DNA of 64,000 nt from Echinicola marina (GTDB taxonomy: Bacteria; Bacteroidota; Bacteroidia; Cytophagales; Cyclobacteriaceae), in contig NZ_CP080025.1 of the NCBI RefSeq assembly GCF_020463795.1, forward strand, positions 375,001-439,000, read 5' to 3'. Below the pieces are notes generated by a model. It was not told the origin of the DNA, ran no database searches, and saw only the letters and a list, made by a program, of their open reading frames with translations. How positions within the stretch are numbered: the stretch's first letter is position 1; every line of letters starts with the position of its first letter. Shown here piece after piece: positions 1 to 10,113 of the stretch. Made by a program: the position numbers and the translations under genes.

Positions 1-360
1 ACCACCGAGCGTCTTTATGAGTTTGGGATTTTACTTTCCGTAGGAATGAGAAGGTACAAACTGCAATTGATTATCTTTGCAGAAATCATCATGCTGGCTA
101 TGATCGCTGTATTGGCAGGATTTGCCTTAAGCATCCCACTCATAAGTTATTTTTATCATCATCCCATCTCCTTATCTGAAGAATACAAGGCAGCATTTGA
201 AAAGTTTGGAATCGAAGCGGTTTATGTTTTCAGTCTGGAACCCGTAGTATTTACCAGTCAGGCATGGGTGGTGTTTTTTATGGCCTTGGTGCTGGGGGGA
301 TACCCGATATATAGCATCTGGAAACTGGAACCTGTAACTGCAATGAGAGAAGGAAGGTAA
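1..360 (+). CDS. ABC transporter permease, C-terminal fragment (FtsX/MacB type)
   Basis: The reading frame is open from the first base, so the gene starts outside the window and only its last ~119 codons are present. The translated start contains ERLYEFGILLSVGMRR, the cytoplasmic loop after the second membrane helix of FtsX-domain permeases. Two hydrophobic helices follow, and the tail ends KLEPVTAMREGR, the usual end of MacB/LolC-type permeases. The stop codon directly abuts the ATG of the next permease. With the following permease and ATPase it would form an inner-membrane ABC complex for lipoprotein release or efflux. The family assignment is firm; the substrate cannot be told. Confidence 0.85.
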   Translation, partial: TTERLYEFGILLSVGMRRYKLQLIIFAEIIMLAMIAVLAGFALSIPLISYFYHHPISLSEEYKAAFEKFGIEAVYVFSLEPVVFTSQAWVVFFMALVLGGYPIYSIWKLEPVTAMREGR

Positions 361-1581
361 ATGAATATGCTAATCAAAATCGCTTGGAGAAATGTATGGA
401 GAAACAAAGGCCGGAGCATGGTGGTCATTGGCGCTATTGTCGTGGGCATCTGGGCCTTGATTTTTATGTTGGGCTTTATGAATGGCTTCACTGTTTCCTA
501 TATCAATGGGGCCATTGAGCATGAAATCTCCCATATACAAATCCACCACCCAAAATTCAAAGAAGATTATAAAATAAGCTACAACATCCCAAATGGCACT
601 GCCTTGGAAAAAACCCTTTCTTCTGAGCCAGGGATAGCCGCGATTTCCCCCAGAAGCTTAACCAATGGCATGGTTTCATCCACCAGAAAAGCCAGCGGAG
701 TGCGTATATACGGCATCATTCCTGAACTGGAAAAAAGGGTCACCCACCATGACTCCTTATTAACAGAGGGCACTTATTTTGAATCCAAGCAGAAAAACCC
801 CGTTGTAATTGGAAATGAGCTGGCGGAGGATCTGAAGGTAAACATCAACTCAAAAATAGTCCTGACCTTTCAAGATGAAGAAAACAATTTGGTTGCAGGA
901 GCATTCCGAATAGTAGGCTTGATAGAAACCACCTCTCCCAATATCAACCAAGCTACTGCCTATGTAAAGAAGGAAGACCTGAACCGAATTGCCGGAATAG
1001 AGGATAACATTCATGAAATCGCCATTTTCCTTAACCATCCGGAAGATGAAACCATATTGGTGAAAGCACTTGAACAAAATCATCCAGCACTTCAGATAGA
1101 ATCTTGGAGAACCATCGCCCCGGAACTAGAACTCTTCCTTTCCATGACGGATAGTTTCCTCTGGGTGCTTTTTGGGATCATCATGACAGCGCTCATATTT
1201 GGCATTATCAATACCATGTTGATGGCTGTATTGGAACGTCATAGAGAACTGGGCATGTTGATGGCCATAGGGATGAACAAATGGCGGGTGTATATCATGA
1301 TCGTCATTGAAACAGTATTTCTATCCCTGGTGGGCGGCCCTTTGGGAGCTATTATTGGCCTGATTACCATGAATTGGCTGGGCATTCATGGTATTGATTT
1401 GAGTGCCTATTCAGCAGGACTAAAAGCCTATGGCTATGACAGCATCCTCTACCCTAGCATTGAAAACGACACCTATATATTGGTTACTATTGGAGTAATT
1501 ATCACTGCTTTGGCCGGAGCCCTTTATCCTGCCCACAAAGCCATTCAACTCAAGCCAAGCGAGGCCTTGCATATGACGTAA
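361..1581 (+). CDS. ABC transporter permease (FtsX/MacB-like, LolC/E type)
   Basis: 406-residue inner-membrane permease. It has an N-terminal membrane helix (about residues 20-45) preceded by AWRNVWRNKGRS, a periplasmic MacB-like core domain (about 50-255) and a C-terminal FtsX domain with three helices (about 265-400). The FtsX domain includes the loop LERHRELGMLMAIGMNK, and the end is QLKPSEALHMT. Its ATG touches the stop of the upstream permease, and the ATPase gene follows after 12 bases, so the three are one transcription unit. Paired half-permeases plus one LolD-like ATPase is the layout of lipoprotein-release or MacB-like exporters. The cargo is unknown. Confidence 0.9.
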   Translation: MNMLIKIAWRNVWRNKGRSMVVIGAIVVGIWALIFMLGFMNGFTVSYINGAIEHEISHIQIHHPKFKEDYKISYNIPNGTALEKTLSSEPGIAAISPRSLTNGMVSSTRKASGVRIYGIIPELEKRVTHHDSLLTEGTYFESKQKNPVVIGNELAEDLKVNINSKIVLTFQDEENNLVAGAFRIVGLIETTSPNINQATAYVKKEDLNRIAGIEDNIHEIAIFLNHPEDETILVKALEQNHPALQIESWRTIAPELELFLSMTDSFLWVLFGIIMTALIFGIINTMLMAVLERHRELGMLMAIGMNKWRVYIMIVIETVFLSLVGGPLGAIIGLITMNWLGIHGIDLSAYSAGLKAYGYDSILYPSIENDTYILVTIGVIITALAGALYPAHKAIQLKPSEALHMT

Positions 1582-1593
1582 ACAAAAGAGATT

Positions 1594-2298
1594 ATGGAAA
1601 CAACCATTGGGAAAAAAATTGTCATTTCAACTGAAGACTTAGCCAAGACCTACCATGAGTCGAAGATACCAGTTCAGGCATTAAAAGATGTTGACCTGAA
1701 GATCGAAGAAGGTGAGTTTACGGCAATCGTCGGTCCTTCTGGTTCTGGTAAGACCACTCTTTTAAATATCATTGGAGGCCTTGACTCTCCCAGTAAAGGG
1801 AAGGTCATTATAGGAGACACAGATATATCAAAGTTGAAAGAGTCCGCACTGATAGATTTCAGGCTGCACCATATTGGTTTTGTTTTTCAGCAATACAATC
1901 TTATTCCAGTGCTCACAGCCAAAGAAAACGTGGAGTTTATCATGTTGCTGCAAAAGAAATCAATGCAAGAAATGGAAGAAAGGGCCATGCAACTTTTAAA
2001 AGAGGTGGGCTTGGAAGACAAAGCCCAAGTCCGACCCGCAGAATTATCAGGGGGACAACAACAGCGGGTAGCGGTAATCAGGGCATTGGCCTCGAGACCA
2101 AAATTTATCCTGGCAGATGAACCTACTGCCAACTTGGACTCAGCTGCTGCTGGAAATTTATTGGATATGATGGCCCGAATGAACCGTGAAGAAAATATGA
2201 CCTTCATTTTCTCCACCCATGACCAAAGGGTCATTGACAAGGCCAGAAGAGTAGTCACCTTGGAAGATGGCAGGATCATAGAAGATGAAGTTCGTTAA
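1594..2298 (+). CDS. ABC transporter ATP-binding protein (LolD/MacB type)
   Basis: 234-residue nucleotide-binding subunit with every motif intact: Walker A GPSGSGKTT (about 47-55), Q-loop FVFQQYNL (about 97-104), signature LSGGQQQRVA (151-160), Walker B FILADEPT (171-178) and H-loop STHD (207-210). Sequence and size fit the LolD/MacB/FtsE group, which powers FtsX-type permeases such as the two encoded just upstream. The 3' end overlaps the start of the following outer-membrane protein gene by 14 bases, implying translational coupling. Confidence 0.93.
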   Translation: METTIGKKIVISTEDLAKTYHESKIPVQALKDVDLKIEEGEFTAIVGPSGSGKTTLLNIIGGLDSPSKGKVIIGDTDISKLKESALIDFRLHHIGFVFQQYNLIPVLTAKENVEFIMLLQKKSMQEMEERAMQLLKEVGLEDKAQVRPAELSGGQQQRVAVIRALASRPKFILADEPTANLDSAAAGNLLDMMARMNREENMTFIFSTHDQRVIDKARRVVTLEDGRIIEDEVR

Positions 2299-3478
2299 AC
2301 TCATATTGATTTGCCTTATATATGGCTTTCTGCAAGATCCTAGCTTTGCACAGGAAGACAAGGCCAAAACCTTCTTTGTCAATGGATATCTCAAAGAAAT
2401 GGTTTCCTTCAATGACCTTGAAGACAGCGCATTGGTAGACAATCTCATCCATAACCGGCTCAATTTTAAATGGTATCCAAATGAGAACATCAGGTTTTAT
2501 GGAGCTTTAAGATCCAGGTTATTTATTGGTCAAACCAGCAAATACCTTGAAAACTTTGAAGACTTCATCGATTATGACACCTACTACTTTGATCTAAACT
2601 GGACCATTATCAATGAAAATGGTGTAGTACTCCACACGATGATTGACCGGTTTTATATGGAATGGATCAAGGAAAAGCTAACGGTTAAACTTGGCCGGCA
2701 AAGGATCAATTGGGGCATCAATACCATTTGGAATCCAAACGATATTTTCAATGCCTATTCCTATTTTGATTTTGACTATGAAGAAAGGCCTGGGATCGAT
2801 GCCCTCCGAACAGAATATTACACAGGGACCAATTCCAGCCTTGAGATGGCTATCAGCCTTCCTTCAAAAACCATCAATCCGGACAGTACAGCAATGAATA
2901 TTTTTTCCTCTGCCTTAATGTACAAGACCAATAAATGGAATTATGACTTCCAGTTTATGGGAGGCTACAGCCGAGAAAACTGGGTTTTGGGAGCAGGCTG
3001 GGCCGGCAACTTGGGCAGTGCCAGCTTAAAAGGAGAAATGAGCTACTTTTATCCCAGAGTAAAAAGTAAAACAGATCCGAAGGCATTTGTGGGCAGTATT
3101 TCCCTGGATCATTCAATTGGAAATTTTTATTATAACGTTTCGTATCTTTTCAATGAAGCAGGCTATAAAGATCTGGGCGCAGAAGGATTGATCAGATTGA
3201 ATAGCCGAGCATTAACGGCCAAAAACCTCTCCCCCTATAAACATTCCGGATTCATTCAGGCCAGTTATCAAGCTCACCCTCTTATAAATGCTGGATTTGG
3301 AACGATGCTGTTTCCACAAAACAAAGCCATGTTCCTCTCCCCTTTTGCGACTTGGAATATTTTTCAGGATTTTGACATAGACTTTATTGTCCAGGCATTT
3401 TATGCAGAAGATACCTCAAGGGATAAATTCCGTTCTTATTCCACCTCTTACTTTCTACGGGGAAAATGGAGCTTTTAA
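2285..3478 (+). CDS. Outer-membrane beta-barrel protein, DUF1302-like
   Basis: 397 residues with a signal peptide (cleavage after about PSFAQ, residue 23). The rest is alternating beta-strand sequence with aromatic girdles, ending in KWSF as outer-membrane barrels do. The stretch GRQRINWGINTIWNPNDIF resembles the conserved motif near the start of DUF1302-like porins. The start codon lies inside the ATPase gene (14-base overlap), so it is co-expressed with the ABC exporter. It might be the outer-membrane partner of that exporter, but this is inference from position only. It is followed by a convergent gene, with 56 bases between the two stops and no clear hairpin. Confidence 0.7.
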   Translation: MKFVKLILICLIYGFLQDPSFAQEDKAKTFFVNGYLKEMVSFNDLEDSALVDNLIHNRLNFKWYPNENIRFYGALRSRLFIGQTSKYLENFEDFIDYDTYYFDLNWTIINENGVVLHTMIDRFYMEWIKEKLTVKLGRQRINWGINTIWNPNDIFNAYSYFDFDYEERPGIDALRTEYYTGTNSSLEMAISLPSKTINPDSTAMNIFSSALMYKTNKWNYDFQFMGGYSRENWVLGAGWAGNLGSASLKGEMSYFYPRVKSKTDPKAFVGSISLDHSIGNFYYNVSYLFNEAGYKDLGAEGLIRLNSRALTAKNLSPYKHSGFIQASYQAHPLINAGFGTMLFPQNKAMFLSPFATWNIFQDFDIDFIVQAFYAEDTSRDKFRSYSTSYFLRGKWSF

Positions 3479-3534
3479 GTTGAGGCATTAAAAATCATCA
3501 GATTGCTCCATACTCTTGACGCCATACTCAAAGA

Positions 3535-6500
3535 CTACCTCAACAAATACATCTTGCCATATCCCTTCTTGAAGGCCTTATCAGCAGCTGTCGCCCTATG
3601 CTCCACAAACTGCCCATCTTTCCTGACAAGTACACGATATATATAGACACCATTGGCCAATTGATCGCCAAACTCATCCTTTCCATCCCAAGCATATTCA
3701 GAGATATTATTTCCAATCTTAATCGGACCGAGTTCCTCCTGTAAGATTTCCCTAACCACCTTGCCTGTAACTGTCAATATTTGAATCTTGATTTGATCTG
3801 GCGGAGCCATTCCAGTTACCGTAAACACAAAGCGCACACTGGTACTAAAAGGATTGGGATATGGATAAAAATGGGTGATGGTAGATTCATTGATTACCTC
3901 AAAACTCACTTCATAAGGCTTCTCCCCGGCTTTATTACCGGAAGCATCCACTGCATTTACCCTCAAGGTATATATCCCATCCTCTAATGGTCCTGGCTGA
4001 TACTCCAGTTTAAAATCAGAATTATCAGATTCTTCAAACCACTTTAAGGCTGGATGGCTAAATGAAATCCTTTCAAAATCACATCCTTCACAACTTCGCT
4101 TTAAATACACTTCCATTCCAGTAGTATCCTGCTTGAGCAGTGCGCTATTTTCATCTTTCACCAATGCCGTAATCATCACATTTGGCGACACTATATCCCC
4201 GTCCATGATATAGGCCCCATCAAAATTCACATCCAAAACGGGATTTTGATCATCCTTTTCTACAATAAAATAATCTGCCAAGTCCAATATATTATTCTTG
4301 TACGATTGCTCCAGATACTCTCTTGGATTGGCAAAAACATTCATGGAGTTTTTTCCGACCTCTCCCAATGAAGAAAAAGTAATCTCAAAGGCATACCTTT
4401 CACCTGCTTTTACTGCCGGAATCTTGAATGTCTCTTTTTTGACCGTATTATTGGTTTTATTTTGAAGCCCATACTCCACCTTAAGTGAATCTGTAAAATC
4501 ATAGTTGGAGATATTGACAAATTCAAACTTAACGGTGGCCTCTTCGCCTTCCTGTAGCTGGAATTCATCTTCTTTAGATTGCAAAATCAACACCCCTTCC
4601 GGCACCCCGGTATAATTGACCTGCCAGCTCCTCAACTGTTGTGGGATTTCTGTTTCTGATTCCTTTACCTCATATTTTAAACGCAAATATGGATAAGCTT
4701 CCGCATTGATGTCCTGAAGCCTGAGCGCTTCCTCCCTAATATTATCAAACAAAACCTCTTCGTTTCCCTCCCTGCTTACACCTATCACATCGAACACAAA
4801 ATCCTCCACATTAATTGAACTACCCGGTACCGTATGATTATAAAATGTATCCCAAGAAGATGCCGGCCCAATTCTCTCTACTTCCACAGTGCCCTGATCA
4901 TAAAAGCCCTTCATTTGTGTCTGGAAAGTAATCACCTGCTCATCAGCAGGCAATGCAGCATCCTTATCGGCCAAAATTTCCTGAGCCTCACCGGGACGCA
5001 TCCCCTTTCTTCCAAATAGAATATAAGGCTCCCCATTTTTCATATTTCTTAAAGTTGCTTCATTGGCCCCGATTTCCTTCATTTTCAGAAATGCCTCATC
5101 TGGCCAGTTTTCAAAATCAACTGCCCCCACAGAAAAAATAATCACATAATCCCCTTCTTTTAGCCCATCTATATAGTCCAAGAGCATGGTTTGCCCTGCT
5201 CCTGTTATCCAAGAATTCCTAATATTTTGAATGATCTGCGGCGTCTTGCCACAGCTCTTTCCATCCAACACATCAAAATTGGTCAAGGGAATAACCAAAT
5301 AAGGAGACAGGCTTCTTTGATCAAAGGCCATCAAGCCAAAGGAGCCATTGGTACACCTTCTCAGGTTCATGTCAATATTATAGGCTGTCCCATTTAACTC
5401 TATCTGGACCTGCCCATAGCTCAGGCCCTCTGTCCTGGAACCAAAGGTCATCACATCCATATCCACCTTGGTGCCCTGATATCTCCACTGTCCCGCCTGC
5501 TGGTCCAAGTCCATATTTTTGATTTGATTTTCACCCAATTGGGCAAATTCCTGCTGGGTCCACCCTTCAGGTCCATTAGGTATATAAGTAAAACTACTGC
5601 GGGTCCATTCAGCACTTTCACCTTCCTTGCTTTCCAAAAACCTGGTTCGCCAATAAAAGGTAACAGAATCTGAACCACTGACTTTGTCTCCTAAATTTTC
5701 CTGCCAGGTAGCTATATTTCTAGTGGTCACTCGGGACTCTTTTCGCCATGCCGAATTAAAATCAGGAGCCGTATCCAATTGCATCACCAGTACCCTGTCC
5801 TCAGTGGACTTCCCAGGTACTTGGGCGATCATTTCTACCTGCTGTTGCTGATGTATGGCATAATTCAAAGGACTCAAATTTTGGGTACCACTGGATTCAA
5901 TAAACTTATTGATCACTATGGTATTGTTGGCAAAGGTCATTTCAGGAACCACTTTTTGGGAATTGACGGTAAGGCTGAACACATTTTCACCTGAAGACAC
6001 CAAGCCAATATTGGGCACCGTAAAATGTACTGTGTCTCTATAATAAATGGGGGCCAGTTCCACTGCATCATAAGGAATAACCGTCCCATCAGGCAGGGTC
6101 CTGCTGATCTTAAAATCCACCGTATCTAAATCCACCCTGCCAATATTCCTGATCACAAAAGAAAGATCGATGGAATCTGTCAGGGAATTAATCGGTTCTC
6201 CATTAAAATCCCGGAAAAACACCTCGTTTTCATCCAAAGAATAGTCCACCTTATCCGCTGGAAAAAGCTTTACTGCAGGATCTCCTAACATGACCATTTG
6301 ATTGGCATGTGATTGATTAATGGGGGAGGTACCGTATCGCTTGTAGAAATAATCCTCTACCTCACACTTTATGGTCCCGATAGCTTTATAGTTCATGGAG
6401 GAATCTGCCAATGCCTTTCGATAGAAGGATTCGGAATACCTTCTCAAATAGACATCTACTCCTACACTGGCATGGGCCAAAAAATTGGAAGCCCCACGAT

Positions 6501-8562
6501 CAGGCGTCAAAATCCAATCTTCGCCAAAGGTATAGGCTCCTCCAAAAGCATTACCGGCATCACAGCCATTCATCAGCAGAAATGGGTATTTTCCTTTATT
6601 GTCATAGCCCAATTCATCCACACTAACAAAGCCTACATCAATATCTGTGGTAGAGGTACCTGCATGGCCAAAAAAGGTCACCATACTCGCTCCTTCATTG
6701 ACCTTTTCTGAGATATTGATCAGCTCAACAGGTGTATTTGAGCGCTTCCTAAAAGTGGTCACATTGCCTCCAAAAAACACGCTTTCTGCTATGCTTTTAT
6801 AGCCCAAAAGAAAATTATAATACCTTTCAAGCTCGAAAGCGGATAAACCTCCGCTCAAATGTATAATCTCCTTTTGCCATGCTTCACTTGCACCCAAGGC
6901 ATCCTTTTCCTTTACTTTGGCCAAATAATCATTGACCTGCTCCGGGGTTCTGGCTGGAATCCGTCCCACACCAATCGTTTTCTTCAGCGGATCTTCAGGA
7001 TCAAAGCCCATGACAAACCGATTATCATTATAGGGATAACCATAAGTAGGCACCAGGTCCTGAATACTGAAAATCTCTGGCCTATCTCTATAAAAGTACC
7101 TTTGCCCGCCTGAGTTGGCAGCATTGTACATGCCATAAGCCCTCCCAAGCAGCAATAAGAATTTCGGTTCATATTTGGCCGAAAATTGTCTCATAAACTC
7201 TTTGATACCCAAAGGTGATTTTTCCCCGTAATTAAATTGATTATACAGTTCTTCTGCTGTGACCACCAAGGTATCATAAGCTCCACCCGCAGGGGAATGG
7301 CGGTACGCAGCATATGCTTTGACCGGATCAGTATTGATCGAAGTAGGCTGCATTAAGCTAGGGTGACTCAGAATAATATAGTCGGCACTTCGTGCCAATA
7401 GGTTCCTGAACCGTACTTTTTCCAGTACATTGGGCTCTATGACCTCCTTTTCAGAAAGCACCAATAGTTTTGCTTCCCCACTAACAGATCCGGCCGGAAT
7501 GCTCACTGTGCTAGCGGTCTCTTCTTTTTCCAGCTTTATGGGATGATATAAATCACTTATATCATAAGCCAGGACTTGTTCTCCTTCATGGGAAAAAGAA
7601 AGGGTACTTTCTCCCTGTCCCACCCAGATCGGCGTCGCATCCTGAGGGACTTGACTTACCTGTTTATCATAGGTCAACTTGACATAACTTATGGAGATAT
7701 TATCAGATGAACCTGAGGTTCCTACCGGTCTTGCCCGTACGACAAACCTTCCATCTTCCCCAATATCACTGCCCATCAAACCGGCAGTCAATTGATAAAT
7801 CTCAAAGGCCTCAAAACTCACCTTTTCCAAAAACCTTAGTTGATCGGTATTGGGCCCCACCATGATCTCCACTTCATGGGGAGCATCAGACCTACCCAAA
7901 ATCCCCAAGTCCAAACTAGGCTGGGAAGGATTGGCTACAGTTCCCAAATCTTTATAACTAAGGTCAATATTATTGTTCCGGGTCACTGCTCTTCCTGACC
8001 AACCTTGGCCTTTGTCGTAAATCCCGAGATGTACTCCCAAGGAATAGGTCTGTCCCAATGCATATTGATCTGCAAAAACTTGTACTATTTCGGTCCTGTA
8101 CGAACTTAATTCAGGAGCAAGGGAATTTATCACCCTTTCATTGACTCTTTTGCCTGATTGGCCATTGGACACTGTAAGAAAAAATGCAGTGGCATCACTG
8201 TGGTTATTATAATAAGGATTACCCATCTGATCGGGCTCTGGATATAATTTCACATCGGAACGCCCATCATTCCTTTCCCCAATCAATTCAATATAATCAC
8301 CTGCATCAAACCGGCCATCTTCTTGCCCATGCACATAGATCGCCACCTCCAAACCACGGTGAAAAACCTGAATATTCCTGGGGTCTATGGCTTCTACATT
8401 CATACCTGATGCAGACAGCGTGGTATAACTTAGTCGGTAAAGTCCATTTGTGGCTGTATTGATTTTATAATAGGTTTGGGAAAAGTTGATCCATTCACTT
8501 TGTCCAAAAGCGACCCGGGCACATCCCAGTAAAAGCGTAAAAACCAGTATAATTTTATTCAT
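3535..8562 (-). CDS. porU2: Type IX secretion sortase, PorU2-like (gingipain-family C25)
   Basis: 1675-residue secreted protein with a signal peptide ending near VAFGQ. It carries a peptidase C25 (gingipain) domain at about residues 390-770. The catalytic pair is visible as the His of TFFGHAGTS (about 632) and the Cys of LMNGCDAGNAFG (about 667). Several Ig-like stretches follow, then a FlgD-like C-terminal domain from about 1565 (FYPYPNPFSTSV...NGVYIYRVLVRKDG). PorU removes C-terminal sorting signals from type IX cargo and attaches it to the cell surface. Classical PorU is much shorter (about 1100-1200 residues), so the size fits the PorU2 subgroup better; that sub-assignment is from memory of the family. 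The porV-like gene is 10 bases upstream in the same operon. Confidence 0.85.
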   Translation of the reverse strand: MNKIILVFTLLLGCARVAFGQSEWINFSQTYYKINTATNGLYRLSYTTLSASGMNVEAIDPRNIQVFHRGLEVAIYVHGQEDGRFDAGDYIELIGERNDGRSDVKLYPEPDQMGNPYYNNHSDATAFFLTVSNGQSGKRVNERVINSLAPELSSYRTEIVQVFADQYALGQTYSLGVHLGIYDKGQGWSGRAVTRNNNIDLSYKDLGTVANPSQPSLDLGILGRSDAPHEVEIMVGPNTDQLRFLEKVSFEAFEIYQLTAGLMGSDIGEDGRFVVRARPVGTSGSSDNISISYVKLTYDKQVSQVPQDATPIWVGQGESTLSFSHEGEQVLAYDISDLYHPIKLEKEETASTVSIPAGSVSGEAKLLVLSEKEVIEPNVLEKVRFRNLLARSADYIILSHPSLMQPTSINTDPVKAYAAYRHSPAGGAYDTLVVTAEELYNQFNYGEKSPLGIKEFMRQFSAKYEPKFLLLLGRAYGMYNAANSGGQRYFYRDRPEIFSIQDLVPTYGYPYNDNRFVMGFDPEDPLKKTIGVGRIPARTPEQVNDYLAKVKEKDALGASEAWQKEIIHLSGGLSAFELERYYNFLLGYKSIAESVFFGGNVTTFRKRSNTPVELINISEKVNEGASMVTFFGHAGTSTTDIDVGFVSVDELGYDNKGKYPFLLMNGCDAGNAFGGAYTFGEDWILTPDRGASNFLAHASVGVDVYLRRYSESFYRKALADSSMNYKAIGTIKCEVEDYFYKRYGTSPINQSHANQMVMLGDPAVKLFPADKVDYSLDENEVFFRDFNGEPINSLTDSIDLSFVIRNIGRVDLDTVDFKISRTLPDGTVIPYDAVELAPIYYRDTVHFTVPNIGLVSSGENVFSLTVNSQKVVPEMTFANNTIVINKFIESSGTQNLSPLNYAIHQQQQVEMIAQVPGKSTEDRVLVMQLDTAPDFNSAWRKESRVTTRNIATWQENLGDKVSGSDSVTFYWRTRFLESKEGESAEWTRSSFTYIPNGPEGWTQQEFAQLGENQIKNMDLDQQAGQWRYQGTKVDMDVMTFGSRTEGLSYGQVQIELNGTAYNIDMNLRRCTNGSFGLMAFDQRSLSPYLVIPLTNFDVLDGKSCGKTPQIIQNIRNSWITGAGQTMLLDYIDGLKEGDYVIIFSVGAVDFENWPDEAFLKMKEIGANEATLRNMKNGEPYILFGRKGMRPGEAQEILADKDAALPADEQVITFQTQMKGFYDQGTVEVERIGPASSWDTFYNHTVPGSSINVEDFVFDVIGVSREGNEEVLFDNIREEALRLQDINAEAYPYLRLKYEVKESETEIPQQLRSWQVNYTGVPEGVLILQSKEDEFQLQEGEEATVKFEFVNISNYDFTDSLKVEYGLQNKTNNTVKKETFKIPAVKAGERYAFEITFSSLGEVGKNSMNVFANPREYLEQSYKNNILDLADYFIVEKDDQNPVLDVNFDGAYIMDGDIVSPNVMITALVKDENSALLKQDTTGMEVYLKRSCEGCDFERISFSHPALKWFEESDNSDFKLEYQPGPLEDGIYTLRVNAVDASGNKAGEKPYEVSFEVINESTITHFYPYPNPFSTSVRFVFTVTGMAPPDQIKIQILTVTGKVVREILQEELGPIKIGNNISEYAWDGKDEFGDQLANGVYIYRVLVRKDGQFVEHRATAADKAFKKGYGKMYLLR

Positions 8563-8572
8563 TTATATGCTT

Positions 8573-9700
8573 TTAATCCCAACCATTAAAAAGCCTGAAA
8601 CCTTCACCCAAAGGCTCAAGGCTTACCTTTAGACTAAATACATGCGAATAGGGTGTTTCTGATACACCTCCGATATCTGTCAATGCATAATCAATAGAGG
8701 CCTTTTCACTGAGCAATACACCTAGTCCAAAACTCGGCTTATAGGCGAGGGATTTCTTTCCATCAAAATCCCTGGTATACTGAAAATTGCTTATTCCCCC
8801 ACGTAAATAAGCCACAGACCTATACCCTATTTCCAAGCCTAAGCGGGGATCCATACTCATCAAGTCGGTTTGGATCAAGGTATTTCTTCGGCCATCAAAG
8901 GTCATGTCCAAGTCCAAAGCTGCCTGCAAAGTAATCATATCCTGTATATCCAGTTCCTTGGACAGGCTGATGATGGCCCGGGGCAATGTTAACTCAATGG
9001 TATTGGTAGGTACTTCATTATTTGTCCCTGCATATACCTCCCGTACCATTTCTGCATTATGGGACCAGGCATTGAAAGTAGTGGTGATATCTTTCAACAT
9101 GATCCCCAGCTTCCATTCCTCCAAAAAGAACATCCCTCCCACATCAAAACCAAAACCCCATGCCTTGGCAAACTTCCCTACATTCCTATGTATGATTTTC
9201 GTATTGATTCCTGCTTTAAACACATCACTGATATCCCTTGCATAAGAAAGCATCAGGGCATAATCAGCAGCATTGAAAAACTGGATATTATCATAATTAA
9301 GGGCGCCATTGGCATCATACAAAAAACGGGTATCCGGTATATCATCCACCCCAAAGCGGATCAGGGAAATCGCTATTTGATTATCTTCCTCTATATTGGT
9401 GGAAAAGCCTGCATAATCGTATTTCGCAATCCCCGCAAAATACTCAGCATGCATAAGTGAAAACTCATATTGATGCTGTATTCCCAAAAGGGCAGCGGGA
9501 TTCCAATAAGCAGCTGTAACATCCCTCACGGCCGACACCTGTGCCCCTCCCATTCCCAATGCCCTGGCCCCCACACCAATATTCATAAATTCATTGGAAT
9601 ACTTTGGAGTGATTCCCTGTGCTCTCCCTTCCACAATAGCCAAAAGTAATATCAGCCCCAAAAAACAATGCTGAAAACCTTTTTTTCTGTTTTTTTCCAC
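8573..9700 (-). CDS. porV2: PorV/PorQ-family outer-membrane protein (PorV2-like)
   Basis: 375 residues: signal peptide ending near GRAQG, then the family hallmark FMNIGVGARALGMGGAQVS and AAYWNPAAL, then a long barrel-forming region. PorV proteins are FadL-like outer-membrane shuttles. They take cargo from the type IX translocon and hand it to the sortase PorU. The gene is first in a two-gene operon with the sortase (10-base gap), a genetic link that matches the known physical partnership. As with its neighbour, PorV2 rather than PorV is likely but not proven; a second PorU/PorV pair elsewhere in the genome would settle it. Confidence 0.87.
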   Translation of the reverse strand: MEKNRKKGFQHCFLGLILLLAIVEGRAQGITPKYSNEFMNIGVGARALGMGGAQVSAVRDVTAAYWNPAALLGIQHQYEFSLMHAEYFAGIAKYDYAGFSTNIEEDNQIAISLIRFGVDDIPDTRFLYDANGALNYDNIQFFNAADYALMLSYARDISDVFKAGINTKIIHRNVGKFAKAWGFGFDVGGMFFLEEWKLGIMLKDITTTFNAWSHNAEMVREVYAGTNNEVPTNTIELTLPRAIISLSKELDIQDMITLQAALDLDMTFDGRRNTLIQTDLMSMDPRLGLEIGYRSVAYLRGGISNFQYTRDFDGKKSLAYKPSFGLGVLLSEKASIDYALTDIGGVSETPYSHVFSLKVSLEPLGEGFRLFNGWD

Positions 9701-10113
9701 CTATGCAAAGTAAAAAATAATTCAATATGAAACGAATCCAACTTTCAAATTTCTACCCTTAATCATCAGATGAACACTGTTCACGATCGAACAAGTTATG
9801 TTCATTAGATATACACATTATACTTGGTCAGGTAAAGTGAAAAAAATATTTTTTGTATATAAAAAAATCGCCCCACAAGGCTTCAACGCTCCAAAAAAAC
9901 CACTAAAGCCCTATTTAACAAATACTTAACACACAATCTATATATAATAAGAATCCTTATTTAACAAGGAAATAGGTATAACAAGGTAGCTTAGTTAACT
10001 TTGGTATTATTTTTCGGTATAGTAGAGAGAAGTTAAATGGATCATGCACATCATGAGATAGCAATGGTTAATCATCAATCATTCTTGTTTCATCTTTATA
10101 AAAACAAACATAG
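9701..10113. other. Divergent intergenic region between porV2 and padR
   Basis: 413 bases, AT-rich, without a credible gene. It must hold the promoters of both flanking operons. A nested inverted repeat lies at 9770-9805: ATGAAC...GTTCAT outside and TGTTC-acgatc-GAACA inside, about 70-105 bases from the porV2 start. It looks like a protein-binding site. TAACTTTG at 9996-10003 matches the Bacteroidota -7 box and could serve padR, but no TTG stands at the right distance upstream. Confidence 0.5.
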
